A DNA stretch of 64,000 nucleotides, taken from Batkoa obscura. Lineage: Eukaryota; Entomophthoromycota; Entomophthoromycetes; Entomophthorales; Batkoaceae. Below, one piece after another: positions 45,235 through 54,665 of this stretch. Numbering within the stretch: position 1 is the stretch's first letter; the number at the start of each line of letters is the position of its first letter. Location: contig JASVEC010000017.1 in assembly GCA_030770535.1 (NCBI GenBank), positions 496,001-560,000 on the forward strand. The letters are read 5' to 3'. The translations under genes were made by a program, and so were the position numbers. Below the pieces are notes generated by a model that saw nothing but the letters and a program-made list of their open reading frames with translations, had not been told where the DNA came from and did no database searches.

Positions 45235-45329
45235 ATTTTTTTGTTCAAGAATTTTACTAACAATCTTTCCGCTCAAGTAGCGCCTAAAAAGTGGAAAAAG
45301 TGATGAAACCAAAAAAAAGCATCTCCATT
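45235..45329 (+). mobile_element. MITE copy filling a convergent intergenic space
   Basis: Occupies most of the 136 bp between the stop codons of the SUMO-motif gene (45209) and SPT3 (45346). Ends diverged (TTTGGGATAT, ATCTCCAT), core CAAGTAGCGCCTAAAA. Its foldback structure lies where both 3' UTRs must end. Confidence 0.8.
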
Positions 45330-45345
45330 TATTTAAAATAAAGAC

Positions 45346-46687
45346 TTAAATAAGGGTTACTCTTGTACGTACCAAACCATTAGTAAAATTTCTTAATGGT
45401 AATCTTCGATTAGCTTGTAAAATCCTAAAAGCTTCATGAATATCCGCTTTTTCTAAAGGTTTATGACTACCTTTTGGAGGATCAAAAATGGAAGGTATAT
45501 TGTCATCATTAGGTTTATCTTCAATTTTTTCCACTTTTTCATCTTGTTTATGAAATTCAAATAAACTTTCAATATCCTCATTTTCCCTTTTAATTTTTTT
45601 ATAGTGTGTGGAATTTAAAGAATTTTTTAAAATTTTTTTTAAATTCATTCGACTTTGCTGTTGTTGTTTTAATTTAATATCAATGGCTAATTCCGTTAAT
45701 CCACCCACCATTTCAAATGTTAAAAAGCCAAGAATATCAATTAAATCATCATTGGCTTTAGTATCCATATAACTTGCCATATGACACCATTCTTTAAATT
45801 TTTTACTTTTTCGATAGGTAAATGAAGCTTGTCGACATTCTGAGTAAAATACATATTCTTCTCGACTCATTAATTGAGTAATGGCATCTGCATTCTATAA
45901 TAAATTTGTATTTAGAAATAAACTAAACTAAACTAAACTAAACTTATTTTGTTTACCTTTAATCTTTGTAAACTATCATTAAAAGCATCTCTACTTTCCT
46001 CATCCCCTTCACTATCACTATCTAATATACTAGTCAAAGAGTTCAATAATTCCCAAGGTAATTTAACCGACATTTTTTTTAATGCTGGTTTATCTAAACA
46101 TTTTAAAATTATTACTTCCCTTTCAACAAAAAGAGAGTCATTAAAAAACTTACCGGCTCCATCTTCGATCAAGTCTTCTACTGCTTCGTTACCCCCGGAT
46201 TCTTTTGTATTTTTTCGAACATCTTTCCATGCTAAAAAAGTACGTAACCGATTCACTTTAGCTCGATCACGTCGTATTAAAAATATTAAATCTTCTGGTG
46301 AAACACTACGAGTATTTCGATTATTCGCTAATTTACTCGCCGAAACTACCTAATAAATGAACCAGTATTAATTGATTTGTTCCCATTTTGAGTTAAATTT
46401 ATAAATCAAATATTAATAGTTGTTAAAAAGTATAAATAGATTTAATACTAAAATAGAAACACTTATAAAAATTACCATTTCAATTACTTGAGTACGTACA
46501 ATATCTTCAATTAACATAGCTGTTTCTGTTAATGCATCATTTTTTTCACCAAATACAAACATCATCTGTTGAATTTCACTAAGGTATTTATATTTACTCT
46601 AAACGTTTAAAATTAGAGTTAGACCATTTGAAGCATAGAAGGATAGATTGAAATTACTTGCTTTTCATCATTATCTACTAAATCCAT
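45346..46687 (-). CDS. SPT3: SPT3, histone-fold subunit of SAGA (4 exons)
   Basis: Exons 46687-46658, 46598-46476, 46349-45957 and 45894-45346 give 364 aa. The first histone fold (TAF13-like) reads YLSEIQQMMFVFGE, LTETAMLIEDIVRTQVIEM, VSPEDLIFLIRRDRAKVNRLRTFLAWKDVRK, all hallmark Spt3 sequence. The second, TAF11-like fold near the C terminus reads FYSECRQASFTYRKSKKFKEW, then NDDLIDILGFLTFEMVGGLTELAI. Between them is an acidic linker. In SAGA, Spt3 with Spt8 delivers TBP to promoters. Length and motifs match a complete functional protein. Intron 2 (126 nt) is the longest I assigned in this window. Its promoter region is shared with the tRNA-Gln gene at 46814. Confidence 0.92.
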
Positions 46688-46813
46688 AGTGATATCTTTT
46701 TTTTAAGGAAATAATAAGTTTAAAAGATTAATGAAGGAAATCAATATAATAGGATTTCAAGTCTGAAAAATCAAAAACAAATTTAAAAATTTAATAAAAC
46801 CATGTGATAATGC

Positions 46814-46885
46814 GGATCCATGGTGTAATGGTTAGCACCCAAGGTTTTGATCCTTGTAATCCGAGTTCGATTCTCGGTGGGTCCT
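46814..46885 (+). tRNA. tRNA-Gln (UUG) with swapped acceptor base pair
   Basis: Same body and anticodon TTG as the two other tRNA-Gln genes. The acceptor is GGATCCA/TGGGTCC: the third pair is A-T here and T-A in the others, a compensatory double change that keeps the stem. Confidence 0.95.
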
Positions 46886-47088
46886 TTTAAGTGTATTTGA
46901 AATTTTTTTTAACTTACTATATTATTAAATAATTCTACAAAAATAATAAAATCCATTTATTATTTTTTGTTTTGTTATTGTTTTTTAAAAAGTGATAGAA
47001 ATAAAATGAAATAAAACAAAATAATCAAACAATTAAATCAAAATACAAAACAAATAACAATTCTATTTATTTATTCATTTCCATTTTC

Positions 47089-48548
47089 TTAAGGTACAAA
47101 TGGACTTTCTTTAATCTTAGCCATAGGTTCATAAAACTCTCTACCTAACCCAGCTTGATCTCTAGCAGGATAATTAAAAGGGGGTTTTAAAGTACCAAAG
47201 AAATGTTTTGATACAAAAGCATGAAAATACTTAGCATTAGGATCTATCTTATTTTCTTTAATTAACATATCTTCAGGTAATTCTAAATCCATAATTTCAG
47301 TTGAAGCTTGTTTAAATTCTGTTTTATCTTCTGTATTTTTATTCTTTTCCTCTCCTTCTTTTACACTCAATACTCCCATCTTTTCTTCCAATTCCATTTC
47401 TTTTTTCAATAATTCATCCATCCTGTCTCTATTTTTATCACAATAATATTTAAACCATCGAGTCCCAATTTCCACATGAGTTATTTCATCTTCATAAATT
47501 TTTTCTAACATAACACTTGATTCAATATCCCCATGTTTTTTGAAATTATTAATTGTACTTGGATTCACATCAAGACCTCGTGCTTCATGGACCATATGTA
47601 CAATGGCCATACGAGCAGGCATGAGATGCTTAGTTTCTGCTGCCGATTCCCAGATACCTAGAAGAAAGAAGATGAGATTAGTAACAAGTTGAAGAAAGAA
47701 AAGTAATTATTTGATTTTAAAAACTAATTATTATTTGAATATTAACTTACCAGCATGGATAGGTATATCACCAAATTTAGCATCTAAAGCATCAAGTCGT
47801 TGAATCAACCAATTGAAATGCTATTATAAAAATTGATTAATAACATTCTATCGATTACTAATTTTTTTAATTTAAATCATATCCTTTTAATTAAAATAAA
47901 TTTCAAATTGAAATCAAAACTTCATTTACCTTAGCTTCATCTAAGGCCATTTTTACAAAATCATCATAATACCCTTTTGGAAATGGTGGACTATTGGAAT
48001 TCTCTTCGATTTTACCAAAACGTACTATATTATCCCAAGCTGTATCAATAGCCCATTGTTCCACATTAGCTAATGCATGTAAAATAGTGATTCTGGAAGC
48101 CTATTAAAAAGGAGAAGGAATTAATATTAATATTAATATTATTTTTAAATTTTGTATTATTTTAATTATTATTTTTAAAAAAATTAAAAATTAAACTTAC
48201 TAAACTACCTGCTTTTCCTCGACGAGGTGCTCGTCCTGGTTGTACGATATCAAAATTACTTGGTCGGGGTGGTATATCAGGGATACTCTCTTTTCTTCCT
48301 ATAGGTAAATTATCTTTACTTCGCCACCATTCTCCTGCTTCATTTGTTAATTTTACTTTTTCTATTGGATCTTCAGTATATAATATTTTAGCTGCCCATT
48401 GACATAAAGTAGTTGGAGTAACTATTATTGAAGGTGTTGTCATTCGATTGAATTTGGGTGGTAAATAAGTTAATGGGTTGTAATTTTGTTTAGTTTTAAT
48501 AGATTGATAGAATTTAGTTAAGGTAATGAAGTGGGATTTAAATATCAT
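47089..48548 (-). CDS. DUF455 ferritin-like protein (4 exons)
   Basis: Exons 48548-48201, 48100-47930, 47820-47751 and 47657-47089 give 385 aa. The sequence follows the DUF455 family: an N-terminal PGRAPRRGKAGSLASRITILHALANVEQWAID, then FNWLIQRLDALDAKFGDIPIHAGIWE, MPARMAIVHMVHEARGLDV and a late EDEITHVEIGTRWF helix. ExxH-type motifs (HMVHEARG, YEDEITHVEIG) fit a ferritin-like four-helix bundle that binds a di-iron centre. The biochemical function of the family is not established. The N-terminal ~35 residues (SHFITLTKFYQSIKTKQNYN) are basic and lack acids, so mitochondrial targeting is possible, with an alternative start at the methionine before TTPSIIV. Confidence 0.82.
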
Positions 48549-48698
48549 AAAGATAAAAATTAGAAATTGAAATTGAAATTTTTAAGTGGAACTTAAATTT
48601 GAAATAAGAATAAATTAAAATAAACAAAATTAAATAAAATTAAACAAAATTAAACAAAATATAATTCAACTTTAATAAATAAACTAATATACATTTAA

Positions 48699-51600
48699 TC
48701 AAAAAGATAAATCTACCATAGTTTTTGTAGTTGGATGCATTTGTAACCCATAAACTGTTTTTGTAAATTTCAATTTTCCCCATGATTTAGAAATATATAA
48801 TCGAAGACTAGCATACATAATTAAAAATATTCCCCCTATTAAAGGTATCCAGATAAAATCGATGTTTAGTTTATAAGAAGATCCAAATACTACATTTAAA
48901 AATGGAACATAAACACAAATAAATCCAATTATTAATCCGAATCCAATACCTGCAAAATTCTTCCAATTTGAAAACATTTGACGTCCAAATGGATATTGTA
49001 AATATGCTTTTACAGCAAATAAATTAAAGGCTTGCATAATCATAACAGATAATAAAAAAGCAGATTGACCTTGAGCATTAATGTCTAATAAATCACTTGT
49101 TGTATATTCTTTTCCAATACTTGAAATAAATATTTGTTGACTATCGTCAAAATTACCTTGTTTTGATGCTAAATAAATATCATTTAAATAAATTTCTTTT
49201 CTATAAAATGTCCAAAAAAAGGCAATAAATCCAATGATCGTTTCAATAATACCTGCTTCAAACCAAGACCAAAAAACAAGGTCTTTGTCAATCAGAAACT
49301 CTCCTTCATTCTTTTCAAATAAGTATTCTTTTAATCCTCCATTAAATAACCACTTTGGTTTGTCTTGTATCTTTTGTAAAAGACTAGGTTTTATAATTTG
49401 ATTTGATTCTAAATCTACTTTCATTTGAAGCTTCCTTTTTTGTCGTTTTTTAAATTGTTCAATTGTAGTTTCATTCACTGGGTTTCTAGGTTGTAATCTC
49501 ATTACCCCTGCATCTGAATCAATCTTATCCCAAGCAAAAGATAATGAAGTACATAAATCAAATCCTAAATCAATGACTAATGTTAATGCAGTTGACATAG
49601 CAGCAGGTACTGAAAATAAAGCTGGGGCAATTTGTGGTAATACTTCTGGAAATGTATGTGTACAAGTTAATTTAATACATTTCTTTATATTAATAAATGT
49701 TCTTCTACCCTCTTCAATACCTTTAACAATAGTTGAAAAATTATTGCTTAATAAAATAATACTAGCAATTTCCCCTACTACTTCAGAACCTGAATAAGCC
49801 ATTGCTATTGATAAATCAGCTTTCTTTAAGGCTGGTGCATCATTGACCCCATCCCCTACCATACCAACAATATGTCCCATAGATTGTGCTCTCTTTATAA
49901 TCTCTAATTTATGTGTAGGTAAAGTACTTGCAAAGATAATTTCTTCATTATCAAATATGTCATCCCAGTCATCATCTGTTAGATTATTAATTTGATTACC
50001 ATTAATAACTATTGAAGTATATTCATGAGATTCAATTGATTCAATGTTTCTTCCTGTTCTTTTAGCTATCTTTTCTTTTGTTTCCATTACCATCATATTT
50101 GTTTTTCTTGCTATTGCTTCAGCACATAAGGCATTATCATCTGATACCATTATCATTTTAATACCTGCAGTACGACAACGTCCAATAGCTTCACGAATTC
50201 CATGTTTGGGTGGATCTTCTAATGCTAATAAACCGTTGAAACAATAATCAGATAATGGATAATTTTTAGTTCTTAAATCAAATTTATAATTTATATTATA
50301 TCTTTCATTGGATAATTTCAGTTGTGCAAAAGCAAATACTTTATAACCTTTACTTGATAAATTGATATTAGATTCGATCACTTCTGTTCGATTTTCTTCA
50401 GTCAATTCAATTTCTCTACCCTCATAATTTATACTTGTACATAAATTTAATATACTTTCTACTTCCCCTTTAACAAATAACATAAAATGGCCATCTTCAT
50501 GTTCTATTTTATGTATATTTAAATTATGTTTTTTTCTTATATTGTACCCTGTTTCTAATACTCTAGGATATTTACTTAATAAACTATCGAACGAAGTATC
50601 GTACTTATAACAAAAATTTAATAATCCACACTCTGCTGGACCCCAAATTGTATTCCTACGATCGATTTCTAGATCACTACGATCAAATGTAGCAGTTGTA
50701 GTTAACCCAATATTCCTTAACAATTCTTTCATTCCATCTGTTTCTGGATTAAAAGATAAATAATGACCTATCCTCCCCTTTCGAGTGACACTAAAAAGCT
50801 CTAAATTATTATATACAATCGAGACAGACATTTCATTCCTAGTTAATATACCGACTTTATCTGTAATTAACATAGTCACACTACCCAATGTTTCAACGCC
50901 CTGAAAATCTTTAACTAAGATCTGATTATCAGCTAGAGATTTCACTGCTATGGATAGCATTAAATTGATAGATGCAGGTAAACCTTCGGGTACCCAAGCC
51001 AATAACAGACCAGCTGAAAATAAAAAAGCTTTAACTACATTATTTGTACTAACAAAAACCAGAGAAAAAAAGATAGCTACAGTAATTAAATCAATGGCAT
51101 AAATAGCTAGTACAAAGGATTTAATTTCTTTAGTTAATCTAGCGGATTTTTTCTTTTCTTTATTAGTCAATTGCAAAATCCTACCCAGCATAGTCTGATT
51201 ACCTGTTCTAATAACAACACCATACCCATCACCACTGACGACATGGGTACCTTTAAAAACAATATTTGTGGCATCAAACACATAGCTAATTTTATTATCA
51301 CTCTTTTTTTCTAAAAACTTAGTCTCTCCAGTTAAAGAAGAGTTATTAACAATTAAATGATCAGTATGAAATAATCGAATATCTGCTGGTATTGTCTCAT
51401 TTTGTTTCAATAATACAACATCCCCTGGAACTAAATCTTTTACTGATACCTTTAATATATCTGAATCTCTTAACAAGTAGCAATATTCGGGTATAATATT
51501 TCTACAGGATTCTAATATATTCTCACTCTTTTGCTCCTGTATGTAGTCTAAAGCAGCATTAAATAATGAAGCTCCAAGTAACACAGAGCCTAAATAAATA

Positions 51601-51932
51601 TCGGGTATAATTGAACCATAATCTTTTAAAATTAATAAAAAACAGATGATACCAAACAATACTAATGGGAAATTAAATACGGAGAATAAATATTTAAGAA
51701 ACTGTATGATACGTGAGGATTTTTTTGTGAATGTTAATATGTTTTCTCCATAAATCTCTCGTCGTTGTTTTTGTTCTTCTAATGAAAGACCCTGACTGAG
51801 GTAGGGCTGGCTTATATTGATCCTTGTTTTTAATCGTTTAATGACATCAATGATAGGTAACCTATGTTCAATGATCTTGTTGTTGTTACTATCACCTTGT
51901 TTCCTTTGTTCCGACGATTCTCTTGTTGCCAT
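48699..51932 (-). CDS. Na+/K+-type (IIC-like) P-type ATPase with altered catalytic motifs
   Basis: 1077 aa, one exon. Layout is that of a type II cation pump: TM1-2, actuator domain with LTGET (201-204), TM4 with VPEGLPAS, P and N domains, the hinge motif GDGVNDAPALKKADLSIAM, and six C-terminal helices. The strand before phosphorylation (QGVETLGSVTMLI) and IDLGFDLCTSLSFAWD resemble animal-type Na,K-ATPases and their fungal relatives. Oddities: the phosphorylation motif DKTGTLT reads DKVGILT (Asp358 kept, two Thr replaced), the MVTGD motif reads MVSDD (597-599), and the N-domain KGA reads KGE. Whether it pumps is open. A beta subunit is not encoded nearby. The long uninterrupted frame argues for selection on the protein. 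Confidence 0.88.
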   Translation of the reverse strand: MATRESSEQRKQGDSNNNKIIEHRLPIIDVIKRLKTRINISQPYLSQGLSLEEQKQRREIYGENILTFTKKSSRIIQFLKYLFSVFNFPLVLFGIICFLLILKDYGSIIPDIYLGSVLLGASLFNAALDYIQEQKSENILESCRNIIPEYCYLLRDSDILKVSVKDLVPGDVVLLKQNETIPADIRLFHTDHLIVNNSSLTGETKFLEKKSDNKISYVFDATNIVFKGTHVVSGDGYGVVIRTGNQTMLGRILQLTNKEKKKSARLTKEIKSFVLAIYAIDLITVAIFFSLVFVSTNNVVKAFLFSAGLLLAWVPEGLPASINLMLSIAVKSLADNQILVKDFQGVETLGSVTMLITDKVGILTRNEMSVSIVYNNLELFSVTRKGRIGHYLSFNPETDGMKELLRNIGLTTTATFDRSDLEIDRRNTIWGPAECGLLNFCYKYDTSFDSLLSKYPRVLETGYNIRKKHNLNIHKIEHEDGHFMLFVKGEVESILNLCTSINYEGREIELTEENRTEVIESNINLSSKGYKVFAFAQLKLSNERYNINYKFDLRTKNYPLSDYCFNGLLALEDPPKHGIREAIGRCRTAGIKMIMVSDDNALCAEAIARKTNMMVMETKEKIAKRTGRNIESIESHEYTSIVINGNQINNLTDDDWDDIFDNEEIIFASTLPTHKLEIIKRAQSMGHIVGMVGDGVNDAPALKKADLSIAMAYSGSEVVGEIASIILLSNNFSTIVKGIEEGRRTFINIKKCIKLTCTHTFPEVLPQIAPALFSVPAAMSTALTLVIDLGFDLCTSLSFAWDKIDSDAGVMRLQPRNPVNETTIEQFKKRQKRKLQMKVDLESNQIIKPSLLQKIQDKPKWLFNGGLKEYLFEKNEGEFLIDKDLVFWSWFEAGIIETIIGFIAFFWTFYRKEIYLNDIYLASKQGNFDDSQQIFISSIGKEYTTSDLLDINAQGQSAFLLSVMIMQAFNLFAVKAYLQYPFGRQMFSNWKNFAGIGFGLIIGFICVYVPFLNVVFGSSYKLNIDFIWIPLIGGIFLIMYASLRLYISKSWGKLKFTKTVYGLQMHPTTKTMVDLSF

Positions 51933-52347
51933 TTTTAATGTTAAAATCGGTTAGTATTAAGAGTGTAAATAAAAATAATTAAAGAAATATAAAAATTTTG
52001 ATAGAAATGGGGGGATATTTTTTACTCATGGGGATTAATTGAAAAAAGTGGAGGTTAAATATGGATAAATTGATGGATTTCTATTAAGAGATAAGGAGTG
52101 ACTTATTTATATCTTTTGATTGGTTCAAATTTGATTGTTCTTAAAATCAAAGTTAGGCGCAAGGTTGTTAACCAAATTTAGTAATATTCATGCTATCCTT
52201 TGTTCATCTTACTTTCTTTTATTTGATAGAGGACCTAATTATAAAATAGTACTATATAGTGTTATAAATCAAAGTTAAATCAAAGTTCAATATTGAAAAA
52301 ATTAATTCTTAAAATAAATAATTTACCAGAGAATTTATACTTTTCAG

Positions 52348-52385
52348 GAAGCTTATAGTAATAGCGATAAAGCTATTACTATAAG
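52348..52385. other. Perfect short hairpin
   Basis: GCTTATAGTAATAGCGATAAAGCTATTACTATAAGC-type sequence: arms of 14 bases that pair, with a loop of about 8. It may be a transcription terminator-like or RNA hairpin, or the relic of a foldback element. Position relative to genes (415 bp upstream of the ATPase) gives no clear role. Confidence 0.5.
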
Positions 52386-52459
52386 CCAAAAGTAAGGATT
52401 GATTGAAACAGTAGAAATGCATTTAATTACAATTTATAATTTTATAATAAGAGTAATAA

Positions 52460-52502
52460 TAAAGATATAAAGATATAAAGATATAAAGATATAAAGATAT
52501 AA
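52460..52502. repeat. AAAGATAT microsatellite
   Basis: About five units of the 8-bp unit AAAGATAT. Confidence 0.85.
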
Positions 52503-52662
52503 TAATTTTGAAATATTGAAGCTGTTTTATAGACTTTATAGATACTATATGGTTTTATTATAGTCAATGAACTGAATTTTGTTTTTTGCTTTAATGAATA
52601 CTTATTTAATATATCAAAGCGATATAATAAAATAATATAATAGAATTGTTCTAGTTTTAATA

Positions 52663-52764
52663 TATGGGGATGTTTTTTAGTTTCATCACTTTTTCCGTTT
52701 TTTAAGCGCTATTTGAGTGAAAAGATTGTTAGTAAAATTTTAAACAAAAAAACATATTCCCATA
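52663..52764 (-). mobile_element. MITE copy (TATGGGGATGT foldback family)
   Basis: TATGGGGATGT at the left, TTTTTTAAGCGCTATTTGAG core, CATATTCCCATA at the right. Confidence 0.86.
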
Positions 52765-53139
52765 TTTCTTAACAACTTATTAAATTATTATTTGTCTCAT
52801 TAAATGTAGAACTTTTATACATTAAGTATTATTATAAATTTATTAAAAACACCTAACTAATATTATAAAAAAAACAACTATACTAAAATTTAGTATTTTT
52901 AATAAATCAATTCACTTAAAAAAAGACTAACTAAATCTTTTTTATTACTATTAAATAGAGTGCTAATATTATCATACTATTAAAAATATGTTATTTTTTT
53001 AATTTTAGTAATAATTTAAATTGAATATTAAAAGTATTGAAATTAATAAATCATTGATTATTATCTATAACAGAGAATTAATATTACAAATCATCTTTAA
53101 TAAATTTCCTAATTTGGACTTAACGTTACAATTATTATC

Positions 53140-53152
53140 GAAATTTCTAGAT
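53140..53152 (+). promoter_or_regulatory. Heat-shock element of Hsp20 copy 2
   Basis: GAAATTTCTAGAT, 149 bp upstream of the ATG. A TATAAA box sits at 53217-53222. Same arrangement as copy 1 because the promoter was duplicated too. Confidence 0.7.
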
Positions 53153-53300
53153 AGTTACTTAAAAATTTAGTAAAGTTTAGTAAAATTTATCAATTTAAAA
53201 TCAATTTAGAAAAGAGTATAAAAGCAAATAATAAATAATTACAAAAATTATAAAAAATTAAATTAAATATTATATTAAATATTATATTAAATATCAAACA

Positions 53301-53924
53301 ATGTTCACTACTTTAAATAATAACCCATTTGTATATTATCCTAAAGAATTCCATCCTTTTGTATTTACTCCTGAGCATCATACTCCTTTTAATCATCATG
53401 AGAAGAATAATACAACATCAACTACTTCACAAGGAAATAATCCACAGAAACAAACTATAAATAGTAATAACAATGTCACAATCGACACTAGTAAACCTAA
53501 AGAAGATAAATGGCCATACGTTGACATAACAGAATTTCCAAATTATTATACCATTGAAGCTGAATTACCCGGATTTAAAAAAGAAGATATCAATATTTCA
53601 TTTGATAATATAGATAATACACTTACTTTAAAAGGTGAATATGTTTATAGACCAAAGAAACATGAAAATATTGTTATAGTAGAAGAAGTGGATGAAACTA
53701 ATGAAGATGATAATGCTTCTGTAAGTACATCAAGTGTTACTGATGATGGAAAACATTTACTTGTAGAAAGAAGGTCAAAGAAAAGTTTCAAAAGAAGTTT
53801 CAAAGTTAAACAAGATATTTTAGCTGAAGAAATCCAAGCAGATTTAACTGATGGAGTATTGAGTTTAATGATTCCAAAACGTTTCAAGAAGGAAGACAAG
53901 AAAATAAGAATATCCATTCAATAA
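53301..53924 (+). CDS. Small heat-shock protein (Hsp20/alpha-crystallin), copy 2
   Basis: Encodes the same 207 aa as copy 1 at 42284-42907: His/Asn-rich N-terminal arm, split alpha-crystallin domain with an acidic insertion, and the IRISIQ tail. The immediate 3' flank (GTTTTTATCTATC) differs from copy 1, so the two mRNAs have different 3' UTRs and could differ in stability. Both have complete promoters and are presumably expressed. Confidence 0.93.
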   Translation: MFTTLNNNPFVYYPKEFHPFVFTPEHHTPFNHHEKNNTTSTTSQGNNPQKQTINSNNNVTIDTSKPKEDKWPYVDITEFPNYYTIEAELPGFKKEDINISFDNIDNTLTLKGEYVYRPKKHENIVIVEEVDETNEDDNASVSTSSVTDDGKHLLVERRSKKSFKRSFKVKQDILAEEIQADLTDGVLSLMIPKRFKKEDKKIRISIQ

Positions 53925-54665
53925 GTTTTTATCTATCTATTTTTAATGTAAAATATAATTGTTTTTTATTTAAATAAAAATATGTGAAAATAAAATATTA
54001 ATTTATCAAATTAATTATAAAATAAAAATAATAATTGTTTTTATCAGGATTATTAATCAAATCACTTTATAAAATTAAATGTTATATTTAAACAAGGTTC
54101 AATACAAATTAAATGCATTTTAGAAAATAATATAAAGAAAACCAATATTAAAATTATTACTAACTTTAATGATGTGATGTATATATTACGTATAAATATA
54201 AAGTATAGTTAATTAATGCTTTTTATACTCATAAAAAGTATATAAATCACTAGATTTCTTTTAAAATCTCTCTTCATTGGGATTTATTTCTAAAATAAAT
54301 CATTCTTTTAAGTCTTGCTAATTACATTAGTTAATCTAAAGTATAGTTTTTGTACTTATTTAAGAAGTCTTTAAAACTTTTCATTTCCATTGGCCAAGTA
54401 TTGGACTTATCTTGCCTTATGTCAACTTATCAATTGATACGTCACTGGGTCTAAGGACTTCAAAGCCCTTGTAGCTTACATACGTCTATCTATCACAATG
54501 TGTTATATCAAAATATTAATATAGGGAGTTCATAATATCAATATCAATATCAATAAAATCAAAATAAAACAAACAACAAAACAAATCAACAAAATATAAA
54601 AAAATATAAAATTATTTTATTAATCCCCCTATCAAATATATCATTTTTTATCACAAACTTCTTTT
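53925..54665. other. Intergenic, nothing recognised
   Basis: AT-rich DNA between the convergent Hsp20 copy 2 and siderophore synthetase genes. No repeat or RNA gene. Confidence 0.45.

Larger units (their letters stand above)
51933..52662. other. Intergenic with a short microsatellite
   Basis: Upstream region of the ATPase. Holds an AAAGATAT repeat (52460-52502) and an inverted AGCTTATAGTAATAG/CTATTACTATAAGC stem near 52348-52385. No gene. Confidence 0.5.
53083..53924 (+). repeat. 842-bp inverted repeat, right arm (Hsp20 gene plus promoter)
   Basis: Matches the reverse complement of 42284-43125, including the 5' flank with its TATA box and heat-shock element. Boundaries are abrupt on both sides. 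Confidence 0.9.

Noticed and set aside
46460-46600. A frameshift in SPT3
   Set aside because: An apparent extra base on first reading was my transcription slip. Recounting gives intact exons of 123 and 393 nt.
49573-50247. Plus-strand open frames inside the ATPase gene
   Set aside because: Antisense shadows of a well-supported CDS.
53645-53917. Antisense open frames in both Hsp20 copies (also 42291-42563)
   Set aside because: Identical to each other because the genes are identical. Codon-bias shadow only.
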